Assembly (NCBI RefSeq): GCF_026262505.1
Contig: NC_067208.1
Location: 2,046,001-2,110,000 of the forward strand
Length of the DNA stretch: 64,000 nucleotides
Direction of reading: 5' to 3'
Origin: Trichomonas vaginalis G3
Taxonomy: Eukaryota > Parabasalia > Trichomonadida > Trichomonadidae
The notes beneath the pieces are model-generated. The model was not told the origin of the DNA and did not search any database. It saw only the letters and a list, made by a program, of their open reading frames with translations. The position numbers were made by a program, and so were the translations under genes. Shown here piece by piece: positions 18,475-28,777 of the stretch. The stretch's first letter is position 1, and every line of letters starts with the position of its first letter.

Positions 18475-21400
18475 TTAGAACTTTAACTTACGTTCAAAAG
18501 ATGACTTCGTTGAAATAGTGAAGTCCTTATTTTTGTTGAAGCATGGTTTCGAACCAATGCACAAGTCAAAGGTTATCTCATCACCTTCATAAAGAGATTT
18601 GTACAATTCCACGATGCTATATTTTTCCCCAACTTTCTCAGGGAAGAACAAACCTTTCTTCTCGTCATAATGTACTTGTATCGCATCTGGGAACATTTGG
18701 TTTGCAGTAAGTGCAATTACGTCCTGTGTGATTCCCTTCATTCGACAGTGGAAAGCAATTTCCTTGAGGTCATTGGTTAATTCGTCGAGGTAAGTCTTCT
18801 TTCCAACGAATATAGATCTTTGTGCCTTAGACATATGTCCTGCAGTAATCTCTGCAAAGTCTGAATGAAATTGACCCAGTGCTTTTCCAATGAGTTCTCT
18901 GTTATACCTTCTCTTGTATTCTTCTGCTAACTTATCTAAGTCCTTCTCATACAAGTGTAAACTATCTGTATCCTGATAGAACAACTTCAAGCCCAAATCT
19001 TCTGCTGTGAAGAATACTTCATTCATGATTCGTTTGGACATAGAAAGGATTGAAACACCTAATGGACAATAGTTAAAGTGACGAACGATAGGTTTAAATG
19101 ACTTTACACATGAAAGTTCGGAATCGGGGATGAACTCTATTGTCTGTATGTCATTATAGTTCTTAATGATATAGTCAGTGAGCTTATTGTCCTTGATGAA
19201 ACGAATCTTTTTGTCAATGGGCTTTAATATCGTCTTACCATAGATACTGTTCAAAAGAAGTTTGATGATCTCTTGTATCGGATTACCTTCCTTCTTATAC
19301 TTAGCACGTAATTCGAAGAGCTTCTTAACTTCATTCCTTATTGTCATGTCCCTTTTTCCATCATAATAGTATCCATCAATGACTTTGCATGAGATCTCTT
19401 GGAACTTGATCAGATCTTGAAGCGTAATGTGGTCTACGAACATCTTGCAGCATGTATTGGAACTTCTGGCAACATGTAAGTCAGGGTTGATGTCAGGATT
19501 GACGACAATCAATGGGAATGCTGAGTTCTTACCGATCGACAAGATCTCGATCTGACAGTAAAATCCTGAGATGAACTTTTCCTTTGTTGGTTCAGCTTGG
19601 TCATCATCAAAGAGATGCTCCAACAAGTATTCACTGCTCTTCATCTCTTCTGTCATAACTTTTGGAATTCCTTCTAAACAGTAAAGTCTAGCAATTGCTG
19701 ATGGATACAATGATACAGCATCGAAGTCAGTGATGAGTTCTCCTTCATTGTATTGCTTCTTGTTCTCAGCTAGCATGCATCTTCCTCCTTGAATACACTT
19801 GGAAATATATTCACGAGGTTTTCCTGCAAGATCAAAGAGATTACCGTTCTTCCAATATACTCTCTTCTCAAAGAGTTTGTTTGAGATAGAACTTATTGAA
19901 ACATAATCATAAGCATCTATTTCAAACTCAGTCATGAGGTCATTGCGGAACTTAAGAAAGCCATCTCGTAAAATGCGTACATCTTGACCGCAATAGAATG
20001 ACGAATAAACTTCCATGTCAAAGTGTTCATCATCAATCTTGCAATCTTCAATCTTCTCAATGTTCTCATTAAAAGCTTCAATATCTTTGACATGATTCAT
20101 GGCATCATCGATGTTACCAACTTTAGTTGTATTAACTAACTCTTCCGTGTAGTAATTATATGGGAAAACTTCTTTTTCACCACTAGTGAGGTGAAACATT
20201 TCAGGGAATCTTTCCAACTTAGTTGAGATGATTGCATAAGAGTCTTTGAAGCAGAGAAGTTTTCCTTTGTACTTTCCTTGTATCTGCATCGTTTGTGAAC
20301 CTTTGATGATTGGAGTTCCTGTAATCTCTTCTAACTGAGACATGAGAAAATGACATCGTACGATAAGTTGTGGAAATAAACTAAACTCTTATCTGGTAAA
20401 GCTTCGAGGAATTTTGACGCACAGTCACTTCCCCAAATTGATGTATAACCATCATCGTCATCTTCCATGAAACAAATGTTGTATGCTTTGTGAATGTTTC
20501 CATCAGTTGATGCTTCGAAGTCAGCAAAGAAAACATGTTCTCTTGGGAACTTCATGTCTTTCTTCGTCTCTGAACTCCAATCTTTCTTCATCCTTGCGCA
20601 ATAACGCTCATTGTATGTGAGGTCAATCATTTCTTCAAGGTTCTCATTATACATCGTTGTGAAGTATGTGCAAAGTTCTCCTGTTCTAATTGGTTCGAAA
20701 TAATTGTTAGCAAACAAGAGTTCAATGACTTTTGCAAGTGGTGTAACTAACTTTGAGTTAATTGCATACCTTGTTTCATATCTTCTGTTAACTAACATCT
20801 TCTTCTCTAAAGTCCAATCCTTGCACAACTTACAAACATCTTCATAGTTCTTGATGAACATTGAACTTATTGGAAGCTTTTCGTTCAACATGTAGTGGTC
20901 ATACATTAATAAAAGTTCTACTGTCATCTTTGGTTCTTCATCTGGTTCATAAGTATATGAATGATTTGAATACTTCTCGTTGTATTTGATGACATGGAAC
21001 CTTATTCCTGTTTCTTTGGCAATAACCTTAATCTTTGACATTGGAAAATCTTTGACACGAATGATTTCCCTCATATGATTAATTGTTGCTTCGTCAACAC
21101 CAGCTTGAATACAAGCGTAGATGAAACATGAATCTTTCATCATCTTCTTTGCTGTCTCTGCATTAAGTTCGTTGAAGATCTGATACCTCTCTAAGTTAAT
21201 AGGTAATTTGCATGTCCATGTCCAAAGCTGACCATTACGTGACCTGTTTCTCTTCTTTGAATGGTTTTGTTTGATGATCTTGAGTGCGATCTTTTCTTGA
21301 CCTGCTGCTCTCATCGTATCTAACATAACTTGTTCTTCAGCTGTGAGTTTATATGGTGTGTACGTTCCTTTTCTCAAAGCAGAAGCATCAACATCTGAAT

Positions 21401-22163
21401 AAGCTGTATAGTCAAAGATCTCGATCTTCCTTAACGAAGGAATACTACAAAGGAAGAAGTCATAGTTTGATTCAAGGACTTTAGATGCTAATTCTTGTAC
21501 TTCTGCTATTGGAGCTTCATTAAGTAACTGATGAACTAATGATCCCATTGTATTGATGTTCAAATGACGCAAAATGTTTCTCTTCTCATCAAAGTCGTAA
21601 TAGAATGTCCACTTCTGTTTGAAAAGGTCTATCTGTCCAATGAACTTTGCCATAACTCTTGGAAACATCTTGTTGAAGTAATCTTTTCCTCTTGGACTGT
21701 ATTGGTCAATGTTAAACATAATGAATCTTTCTCCTGCTTTAGTTATTGGGTCTAACCATTTCTCATCAGGAAGTTTTTGACCATTAATGTTCTTAACAAC
21801 GTAAAAGGCATTCTGTATTTCTTTGTATGCTAATTCGCTCTCATCAATCTTTGGTGGAGGGTCTGAGTATATTGGTTGCATCTCCATTAACGCTCTATTA
21901 TGAGATCTCTGATCGTGATCTAAAGCAACTGGGGAATTTGAAGCTGGAACATTCATGATACCATTGTAGTCATCATAGAAGCTCTTAGCATTCTTGAAAA
22001 TATCTGCTACACTTCCTGTACCTCCTTGATTCTTAATTGCCAGAGCTAATTTATTGGTAATGTCTTTAGCTTTCTTAGGCATTTTGATCCCAAACATATC
22101 AAGCATACCTTTCTTATCTTCTGGTGAAAGGTTATTAACTAATCCTTTTATAGCATTGAGCAT
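18475..22163 (-). pseudogene. polB: Protein-primed family B DNA polymerase, inner copy (broken)
   Basis: This copy corresponds to the polymerase at 10829-14512 and carries the same exonuclease and polymerase motifs A, B and C, but it is not open as a single frame; about one break is present. Its 5' end keeps the native context: the start lies beside a short AT-rich promoter-like gap (22164-22206) before the next gene. Native length would be about 1,230 codons. Confidence 0.8.
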
Positions 22164-22206
22164 GTTGGTCTTTTATAACCGATAAAAAAATATACGTTAT
22201 TTTTTT

Positions 22207-23049
22207 TTAATCGTCATCGTAATCATAATCGTACGAAGATTCTGTATCATCATCACTGACATCATTGGTTTCTCTAACTTCTGGCTTATCTGGTTTAATC
22301 TCTATCACCATAAACATTGGTGACAATAATCGAACAGGCTGATCTTGGAAGTCAACTAAGGTAAACGTAACATTAGTTAGTTCCCATGGAAATGCATCTA
22401 TCCATGGTGAGGATTCCTTACATATAAGTGGTTTACCAGATATCCAGAACTCATTGATGTTATAACATGTAGATCTGTACATGATCTTTCTTCGATCATC
22501 AACTTGGTCAATATTATTGAACCCAGAGATGACAGACATTGATGAACGAAGGTATAACTGATACCCGAAGTTGAGCATAGGTGGTTTTGGCATTTGTAGA
22601 TAATAATTATGTACAATAGGTAGTTCTATTCCATATGCACCTAAAATAAGATTTGCTCTATGTGAAGCATCTTTTAAATAGACTTTATGTCCTTTGTCCT
22701 GTGACGTAAATATAAGTTGATTCGTAGCACTCAGTGAAACTGTTACATTATGTTGACCTTTTTTCTTGTTATAATAATCAAACTGTTTTGTTACAATCTC
22801 TTGTAGTTTTGATACAATAGTATCCATATCAAATGAAAGAGCTGACTTAAATGTACACACCTTTTCTTCTCCATCTTCGTCTAACTGTAAGACAAAATAA
22901 TCTGTTTCGTCACAAACAATAAAGTTCGCCATAGTACTGACACTTTTTACTCTCATCTTTATCTTACTTGGATGCCCCATGTTAGGATCTGCTTGAAACT
23001 GTATTGTCCCGTAGTTATTAGGATCAGTCGATTGTAGATAATACATCAT
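22207..23049 (-). CDS. Penton-like minor capsid candidate (280 residues)
   Basis: A beta-rich protein with an acidic C-terminus ending in a run of Asp, Tyr and Ser (SSYDYDYDDD). Its plan resembles the proteins at 38592-39662 and 61490-62371: an N-terminal strand ending in an I-x-V/I-R motif, then a helix such as IVSKLQEIV, an LIFTS-type strand, and a final strand of the form MFMVIEIK. That suggests one family, possibly the single jelly-roll penton proteins of Polintons. It starts 19 bases from the divergent fibre gene at 23069. The similarity is weak and seen by eye only, so the function is tentative. Confidence 0.45.
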   Translation of the reverse strand: MMYYLQSTDPNNYGTIQFQADPNMGHPSKIKMRVKSVSTMANFIVCDETDYFVLQLDEDGEEKVCTFKSALSFDMDTIVSKLQEIVTKQFDYYNKKKGQHNVTVSLSATNQLIFTSQDKGHKVYLKDASHRANLILGAYGIELPIVHNYYLQMPKPPMLNFGYQLYLRSSMSVISGFNNIDQVDDRRKIMYRSTCYNINEFWISGKPLICKESSPWIDAFPWELTNVTFTLVDFQDQPVRLLSPMFMVIEIKPDKPEVRETNDVSDDDTESSYDYDYDDD

Positions 23050-23068
23050 TTTTATATGTAGTAAAAGA

Positions 23069-26000
23069 ATGAGTGTTGTTCCATATGCATATGAATGTTA
23101 TAAGTCTAGCGTACTTCAATATAAAGAATATACTCTCAGAATTACTGATAATGCTTTAGTCATACATAAAGAAGGTGCTGATGAAGACATTACCATCGGT
23201 CCTGGTATATTACCTATCGAGCAACCAGATGGTACAATTGTTGAAACAGACTTAAATCAATACCTTCAAGCGTTACAGAATCGTGTGACAAAAGTAGAGA
23301 ATAATTACTTAGATGCTCCATTCTTCACAACTGATAGAGATTATATGTTTTCATGTATGGCGAGTAATGGTTTGCAAGAAACTCGTGAGGTAAATATTAA
23401 TGAAGCATTAGAGACTATAATATATCATGTTAAACGGTTATTATCGATTGACCATGGAGTTCATTTTGACCCAAGGTCTACACTGTTCAATATACCAATG
23501 ATTGAAAACAGTCAATTAACATTTAAAGAAGATACATTGTATAATGCTTTAAACGCAGCATTTGCTTATATATTAGGTCATGAACAAGTACAAAATAGTG
23601 GTATTGCAATATACTTAGATAAAGTTATGTTAAAGAAACCATTGACATTCACAGAAGATGGTCCAAAAGCAACTGGTATTGTTGGTGATGGAACATTATT
23701 GACGAAAGAATACTTAGCAAGTCATGTCGGAGAATTTTTCTCCACTAATGATAGCATCAGTACAACACCAGAAGTTATTTTATTGAAGAAACCAATCACA
23801 TTTGATGTTAAAGGAAAGACAAAAGCAACTGGTATAGCTGGCGATGGAGTTCTTCTGACTAAGGAATACTTGAAGAAAAATATCAATGACTTCGTTGAAA
23901 TTGTCAAAGATAAAGAATCTGGTCTTAAGTTCAACCCTTTATCATTCATCTTTGCCATAGCAAACGCCGGTGCTACTGCAGCCTCATGGATATCACTCCA
24001 GAGTCAAATAAATGCTCTTTGGGCTTTTGTTGAAAGTCAAGAAGGTATAGATACTGTTCTTGACACTCTGGGTAATCTTGGTCCAAATCATAAAGGAGGT
24101 TTTGTGGATGGAATAAAAAATTTAGTTGAAAAGACTAAAACAAGTTTCCAGAAGATAACTCATATAGAAAGATTCAGAAATGAAGGTTATATGGAACTTG
24201 AGAGTTTTGATGTGACTGGACCTTTGGAACCAATTCCAATGCCACGTGATGCTAATGATGAAGAAGAGAAAGATCCTGGACCAAAAACAATCATTTCTAC
24301 GTTAAGTACTTTGTACCCTGATTTTGTGACCTTAGTGAAAGTTGCTAATACATCAAGAAAGAACAATAATATTAATATGTCTGGTACTGATGACCTTACT
24401 GATTATCTTTATCTCATTCTTGCTGAATTAGCGAAGAAAGTTGAGGAGAACAAAAATAATGGAGGAAGAACTGCACTTAAGATTGCAGACAAAGCTGACA
24501 AAAGTTATGTTGACGAAGAGATACGTAAAGTTGCATCTAAAGAATATACTTTATCACAGTCTGTCATACTTAAGACAATCAAAGGTCCAGAGAAAGATAT
24601 GTACCCAGGTGATGGTACAACAGTTAAAGTTAATGAAAGAGTTTCATTCCCATCTGGTATTGATACAAAAGAAGTATATATTAATGGTGAAAACATCAAT
24701 ACAACATTGTTTCCTTTGAAAAATAATGAGTTCACTGAACCTTTGACAGTTAAATCAATTCGTTCAAGAGAAGACAAACCTGTTATAATCAATAAAATAG
24801 GAGCTGATAATGACCAACCAGTTCAAATCAAGAAAATAAGAGCTGATGACATTATCTTGAACTATACTTTAGGTTCAAGTGCTCCACAAGAAGATCCAAG
24901 CACTAGCGTAAAAGATACTCTTAACAGTTTAGATAGTAAATGTACGAACATTGAAGGTCATGCCAGAAACTTCGAAGTATATGAACTACCAGCAATGTTA
25001 GATAAGAAAGCTGACAAGAACCATGTTCATTATATAAGTTCAGATGAACAGATTATAACGGACTACCACGGATATTTAACACAGGGTGAAAAAGTGAATA
25101 CGAAAAATGTTAATGAAAGAAGATATAAATTCATTCGTGCTAAAGGTTATGACATACACTGTACTGTACAGTATGACACAGGTATAGCACCACAATCATT
25201 TGGTTATAACGCTGAAATTTATGCTTCATACTTCTTTGTTAACGGTGTATTAGTTGAGCCAAGATTTAGGTTGAGAGTTAAGGCAAAAATAACCGTTGAA
25301 GATGCTATTAAAAGTAAAGCTGACAAAGATGAACTTGACGCAACGAACAAAGTTTTGAAATCTCATAAACACAATATCTCCGACATAAATTCACTTCAAA
25401 CTTCTTTAGACAACAAAGCAGACAAAACTTATGTTAATGAACAGATCTCAAAGATCTCTAATGCATCTGTAAACAATGGAATACCTGAAAGCATTACAGT
25501 TAGCTTTGGTAATAATGATATGGGTAAAGTTGCAATATTTATAAATTATAACATTGGTCCATCAGAAAAAGGTCCAAGTTACTATACATTGAGTCATGGT
25601 AAATCTATTGAACTTGTGTTCCACAAAAAAGATGGAACAAACTTAACTATTCATCCTGGAGATACGTTTGAGTTTTATTTGAACGATGTCACCACAGTAG
25701 ATTATACTTATAGACCTTCTAACATGTTTGACATGATGTATCCAATTGGTTCTATATTTACATCAATGAGCTCAACAAGCCCGCAAACCCTTTATGGAGG
25801 TGTTTGGCAACCGATTGTTGATCAGTTTCTTTACTGTTCTAACTCATCAATGGACTTTGGTGGTTCAAAGACTATCAGAGTTGAAAACCTTCCACCACAC
25901 TCCCATAGGTTCAGTGCAACAACATCTACTAATGGAGAGCATTCACATTCAATGACAAAAAGAGGTTATACAAATCTTGCAGCAGGTTCTGATAGACAAG

Positions 26001-26173
26001 GTATGAATAGATATGATATCACAGATGACCCTAGAGATGTTAGTACAGGTATTTTCTGCGGATCTGCAGGAAACCATACTCACACAGTAGCTGGAATCAC
26101 AGATGCAACAGGAAAAGGTCAAGACTTCTTACCACCATTTATGACTGTATTCGCTTGGTTCAGAGCTGCTTAA
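23069..26173 (+). CDS. Fibre protein with phage tail-collar C-terminal domain (1034 residues)
   Basis: The last ~145 residues have the signature of the phage tail-collar / short tail fibre tip. It begins MMYPIGSIFTSM, continues with LYGGVWQPIVDQFLYC, has LPPHSHRF and GEHSHS, a GNHTHTV segment, and ends DFLPPFMTVFAWFRA. The middle contains heptad-like, Asp/Lys-rich segments (NKADKTYVNEQIS, DKADKSYVDEEIR) of the type that trimerise phage fibres. The N-terminal ~120 residues (MSVVPYAYECYKSS) probably anchor it to the particle. By analogy it would be a trimeric receptor-binding spike on a Maverick particle. The gene is long, intact and divergent from the penton-like gene at 22207, with which it shares a 19-base gap. 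Collar domains are known mainly from tailed phages and some bacterial proteins, so acquisition by transfer is likely. Confidence 0.8.
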   Translation: MSVVPYAYECYKSSVLQYKEYTLRITDNALVIHKEGADEDITIGPGILPIEQPDGTIVETDLNQYLQALQNRVTKVENNYLDAPFFTTDRDYMFSCMASNGLQETREVNINEALETIIYHVKRLLSIDHGVHFDPRSTLFNIPMIENSQLTFKEDTLYNALNAAFAYILGHEQVQNSGIAIYLDKVMLKKPLTFTEDGPKATGIVGDGTLLTKEYLASHVGEFFSTNDSISTTPEVILLKKPITFDVKGKTKATGIAGDGVLLTKEYLKKNINDFVEIVKDKESGLKFNPLSFIFAIANAGATAASWISLQSQINALWAFVESQEGIDTVLDTLGNLGPNHKGGFVDGIKNLVEKTKTSFQKITHIERFRNEGYMELESFDVTGPLEPIPMPRDANDEEEKDPGPKTIISTLSTLYPDFVTLVKVANTSRKNNNINMSGTDDLTDYLYLILAELAKKVEENKNNGGRTALKIADKADKSYVDEEIRKVASKEYTLSQSVILKTIKGPEKDMYPGDGTTVKVNERVSFPSGIDTKEVYINGENINTTLFPLKNNEFTEPLTVKSIRSREDKPVIINKIGADNDQPVQIKKIRADDIILNYTLGSSAPQEDPSTSVKDTLNSLDSKCTNIEGHARNFEVYELPAMLDKKADKNHVHYISSDEQIITDYHGYLTQGEKVNTKNVNERRYKFIRAKGYDIHCTVQYDTGIAPQSFGYNAEIYASYFFVNGVLVEPRFRLRVKAKITVEDAIKSKADKDELDATNKVLKSHKHNISDINSLQTSLDNKADKTYVNEQISKISNASVNNGIPESITVSFGNNDMGKVAIFINYNIGPSEKGPSYYTLSHGKSIELVFHKKDGTNLTIHPGDTFEFYLNDVTTVDYTYRPSNMFDMMYPIGSIFTSMSSTSPQTLYGGVWQPIVDQFLYCSNSSMDFGGSKTIRVENLPPHSHRFSATTSTNGEHSHSMTKRGYTNLAAGSDRQGMNRYDITDDPRDVSTGIFCGSAGNHTHTVAGITDATGKGQDFLPPFMTVFAWFRAA

Positions 26174-26343
26174 CTCAAGATCACGATCACAAACTGTTTC
26201 TCAGTATGAATGAGTAGCTCTATTTTTACATCATTACTGAAGTATTTCTTTTCTTCATCAATGACAGAAAGAATGTTTTCATCATCTTTTAAAGATCTTA
26301 CCAAAGTTAGATCTTCATCAGAAAATCTCAAAGAAAGACTCAT
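26170..26343 (-). CDS. Small Maverick protein (57 residues)
   Basis: A short gene, MSLSLRFSDEDLTLVR ... QFVIVILS. It resembles the 74-residue protein at 61265-61489 of Maverick B (MSLFLKVIHDEITVVED ... FYEIILKRDD), with the same start, the same length of spacer and the same final hydrophobic strand. Conservation in a diverged element supports it as real. Its stop overlaps the stop of the fibre gene on the other strand by two to three bases. The upstream sequence has the TTTTTATTA ... ATAAATG pattern. Function unknown. Confidence 0.6.
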   Translation of the reverse strand: MSLSLRFSDEDLTLVRSLKDDENILSVIDEEKKYFSNDVKIELLIHTEKQFVIVILS

Positions 26344-26407
26344 TTATGCACTAATAAAAATATAGCTAATTATTTTTTTATCTGAACTTTTTATCGGGTA
26401 TATAAAG

Positions 26408-26851
26408 ATGTCTGAACATCATATAAAGTTCTTTAAGATCCAACAGTTTGTAGATGAAGTGAAGAAGCAAAATAAAACAGCAAAGAGACTACTTATATGC
26501 TTACCACAAACATTATGTCAAGGAAAGTATGGTTATAGTGCAAGTCCGATCATGATCTTTGTCGATAAGCAGAAATACACAAATGAAGGTTTAGCTAATT
26601 TACTCAAGTTTGAAAAGATAGCTATAAACATTCCTGACCATTTCTCAGCGAGAATAAACCTTGACAAGACTAAAAGTTATTGTTTATATGTAGATCTCAC
26701 GAAATCAACAAAGAGTAAAGACAAAGAATATAACCCAGTTGAACTTAAGACAATGGGTAAGAACTTACTCAAAGCTGCTATCAAACCTGTCGAAGAGATC
26801 GACATTGAGGATGAAGCAGAAGAAATAGATGTAGATCCTGAAGTGTTATAA
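26408..26851 (+). CDS. Unrecognised Maverick protein (147 residues)
   Basis: A mixed alpha/beta protein starting MSEHHIKFFKIQQFVDEVK, with a strongly acidic end (EEIDIEDEAEEIDVDPEVL). The core LLICLPQTLCQGKYGYSAS followed by IMIFVDKQKY suggests a small folded domain with no motif known to me. Upstream, TTTTTATCGGGTATATAAAG abuts the ATG, a clear case of the Maverick promoter pattern. It is divergent from the small gene at 26170. Confidence 0.65.
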   Translation: MSEHHIKFFKIQQFVDEVKKQNKTAKRLLICLPQTLCQGKYGYSASPIMIFVDKQKYTNEGLANLLKFEKIAINIPDHFSARINLDKTKSYCLYVDLTKSTKSKDKEYNPVELKTMGKNLLKAAIKPVEEIDIEDEAEEIDVDPEVL

Positions 26852-26869
26852 ACGATAAAGTTTATTTTT

Positions 26870-27164
26870 GGAGGAAGATGGTGTCAGACCATTTGATCTG
26901 GCATGCTTGTTCTAGGTAATTGCAGAAACCTGGAAAGATTGTTATTGGTCTGAGTTTCATACCTGGTCTCTCATCTCTCCATTGAAGCAAGTAAATTTAC
27001 ATGAAGAGTTCGTCTGGATTCTCAGGCTTTGGTACACACTGATCGAAGATCTGTATGACCTCTTCATGACCGTACTCCCTCTGGTCAGACATGAGTGTTC
27101 TGAAGAACTTTTGCATCTTCGGACCAGGTTTAGCATCTATGCAACGAGTGGGTCTCATTGACAT
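26870..27164 (-). pseudogene. Short Maverick reading frame, apparently broken
   Basis: The minus strand has coding character over this stretch, beginning MSMRPTRCIDAKPGPKM. The start lies 23 bases from the divergent + strand gene at 27188. The gene appears to have about one break. No family recognised. Confidence 0.4.
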
Positions 27165-27187
27165 TTTTGTCACTTTTATTTGGTCGA

Positions 27188-27394
27188 ATGGAAGGATTCG
27201 AGTTCATGCCACTTGACAGCAAAGAAGGTGCAGAAGAGGTTGTTGTTGCTGCATTCTATGCGAGCTCACACGTTGACGCATTCCGAACTTACCAGGATGA
27301 CCTCGAAAAAGAAGGTCGAAAGCTTGGAAAGATCCAAATGTTGCTTGAGTTCTTCCGTGGAAACCTTGCACAGAAGTATGAGAAGAAAGAATAA
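27188..27394 (+). CDS. Small Maverick protein (68 residues)
   Basis: Starts MEGFEFMPLDSKEGAEE and ends in a basic helix (LEFFRGNLAQKYEKKE). An in-frame ATG ten codons earlier is possible but would run into the divergent gene. No family recognised. Codon use matches the neighbouring Maverick genes. Confidence 0.55.
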   Translation: MEGFEFMPLDSKEGAEEVVVAAFYASSHVDAFRTYQDDLEKEGRKLGKIQMLLEFFRGNLAQKYEKKE

Positions 27395-27451
27395 ACAACT
27401 AATTATTACTGAGCTTAGCTCATAAATGTAAGTTTTTACTCTGATCAGATC

Positions 27452-27958
27452 TTAGATCTCGTCGGGACAAGCGGAAAGGATAAAGTCCATGAGCTGGACT
27501 TTTGTCTTAGTGAGCGGTACTGCGGTCATGAGTAGTTCGCGCTTGTTTGAGCCACTTGGAACGCGACCCTTCCAATTCCTCATAGATCTCAAGGCAGAGA
27601 TCGTGAAGAACTCAAGGACAAAGAGTCTTTGAGACTTGGTAAGGAATCCCTCATCATCTCTTTCATCCTGGAGGGTCTTTGTGGATGCAGTGGACTTGAT
27701 CTCGTCTTCCTCGATCGGATCATTCTCATAATCTTCATCACCCTTCTTCCTAAACGTCATCTGCTCTCTCTTGTAGTCGTTCCTGAGAGCATTGAGTCCA
27801 GCTTCAAGATCTTGTGAGTTCTTTGCAGGTTTATTGAAAGTTTTCTTTTCCTGCATTTGCTGTATAAGCTGGGTTTGCTGTTGCATCATCTGCATCATCA
27901 TTGCCATCATATCTAGTGTTGGTGATGCTGGAGCTGGTGTTGTACCATCTTGGGACAT
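27452..27958 (-). CDS. Unrecognised Maverick protein with Met/Gln-rich helix (168 residues)
   Basis: Chosen start is the ATG giving MSQDGTTPAPASP. A Met/Gln-rich helix follows (MMAMMMQMMQQQ), then a charged middle and a C-terminal folded part containing SQRLFVLEFFTISALRSMR. Upstream, the 15-bp repeat array at 27970-28340 stays open in this frame, so the protein could in principle begin further upstream with ~25 FCKAx pentapeptides. I regard the shorter form as more likely. It is divergent from 28343-28741 across the repeat. Confidence 0.6.
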   Translation of the reverse strand: MSQDGTTPAPASPTLDMMAMMMQMMQQQTQLIQQMQEKKTFNKPAKNSQDLEAGLNALRNDYKREQMTFRKKGDEDYENDPIEEDEIKSTASTKTLQDERDDEGFLTKSQRLFVLEFFTISALRSMRNWKGRVPSGSNKRELLMTAVPLTKTKVQLMDFILSACPDEI

Positions 27959-27969
27959 TCGGTCGTCGG

Positions 27970-28340
27970 TTATGTCTTTACAAAAGACTGCTTTACAAAA
28001 GACAGCTTTACAAAAGACAGCTTTACAAAAGACAGCTTTACAAAAGACAGCTTTACAAAAGACTGCTTTACAAAAGACAGCTTTACAAAAGACGTCTTGA
28101 CAAAAGACAGCTTTACAAAAGACTGCTTTACAAAAGCATTTTCTCACAAAATTGAATACTTTTGCTTTACAAAAGACGTCTTGACAAAAGATTGCTTTAC
28201 AAAAGTCTGCTTTACAAAAGACGTCTTGACAAAAGATTGCTTTACAAAAGTCTGCTTTACAAAAGATTGCTTTACAAAAGATTGCTTTACAAAAGTCTGC
28301 TTTACAAAAGACAGCTTTACAAAAGATTGCTTTACAAAAG
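27970..28340. repeat. 15-bp minisatellite between two divergent Maverick genes
   Basis: About 25 copies of a 15-base unit (GCTTTACAAAAGACA and variants with TTGACAAAAGACGTC). One interruption occurs near 28135-28165. The unit length is exactly five codons. Frames on both strands stay open through the whole array, and those in line with the neighbours continue into the genes on either side: FTKDS-type pentads on the plus strand and FCKAV/FCKAD-type pentads on the minus strand. It could be a multi-copy binding site, such as iterons or an origin, a shared promoter, or true pentapeptide-repeat coding sequence. Confidence 0.9.
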
Positions 28341-28342
28341 CC

Positions 28343-28741
28343 ATGACTGATCTTCATCCAATTTGTTTAATCGAACTTAATGAAGTAATTTCTGCATATC
28401 TCCTGCATGTATTTGGAAACGAGAGGATAAGACAACTCACCAAGGTTTCCAGACGCCAGATCCAAAGACTTGAATCAACTGCAGGAGTAATCCTAAGCTT
28501 TGAAGAAGGATTAACCAATAAGAAAGATGTCATTGACTCCAAGCGTGAAAGCCTTGCTGCTTTCTTACGCAAACACCCATGGGTCGATGTTGATCTCCAA
28601 ACTCCTTACCAAGGACTCGTTGAAACCTTCACGACCTACAGACAGCTCCTTGACAGACCTGAGCAGAACCTTCTGGTCGAACGTGATGGCACATTAAGCC
28701 CTACAGACGAGTCAATCCAGAGAGAAGAAGCTCAAGAGTAA
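28343..28741 (+). CDS. Unrecognised Maverick protein (132 residues)
   Basis: Starts MTDLHPICLIELNEVISAYL immediately after the 15-bp repeat array, mostly helical, with an acidic tail. The segment VSRRQIQRLESTAGVILSF recalls a small helical DNA-associated fold, but I cannot place it in a family. The frame continues upstream through the repeat, so the true start is uncertain; the ATG after the array is the conservative choice. Confidence 0.6.
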   Translation: MTDLHPICLIELNEVISAYLLHVFGNERIRQLTKVSRRQIQRLESTAGVILSFEEGLTNKKDVIDSKRESLAAFLRKHPWVDVDLQTPYQGLVETFTTYRQLLDRPEQNLLVERDGTLSPTDESIQREEAQE

Positions 28742-28777
28742 AAATCTGACATTTATACTTTACATGACATTTTTTTC

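Noticed and set aside
27959-28357. N-terminal extension of the gene at 27452 through the 15-bp repeats
   Set aside because: Not included in the gene call because it would overlap the start of the divergent gene and a good internal ATG exists; kept as a finding.
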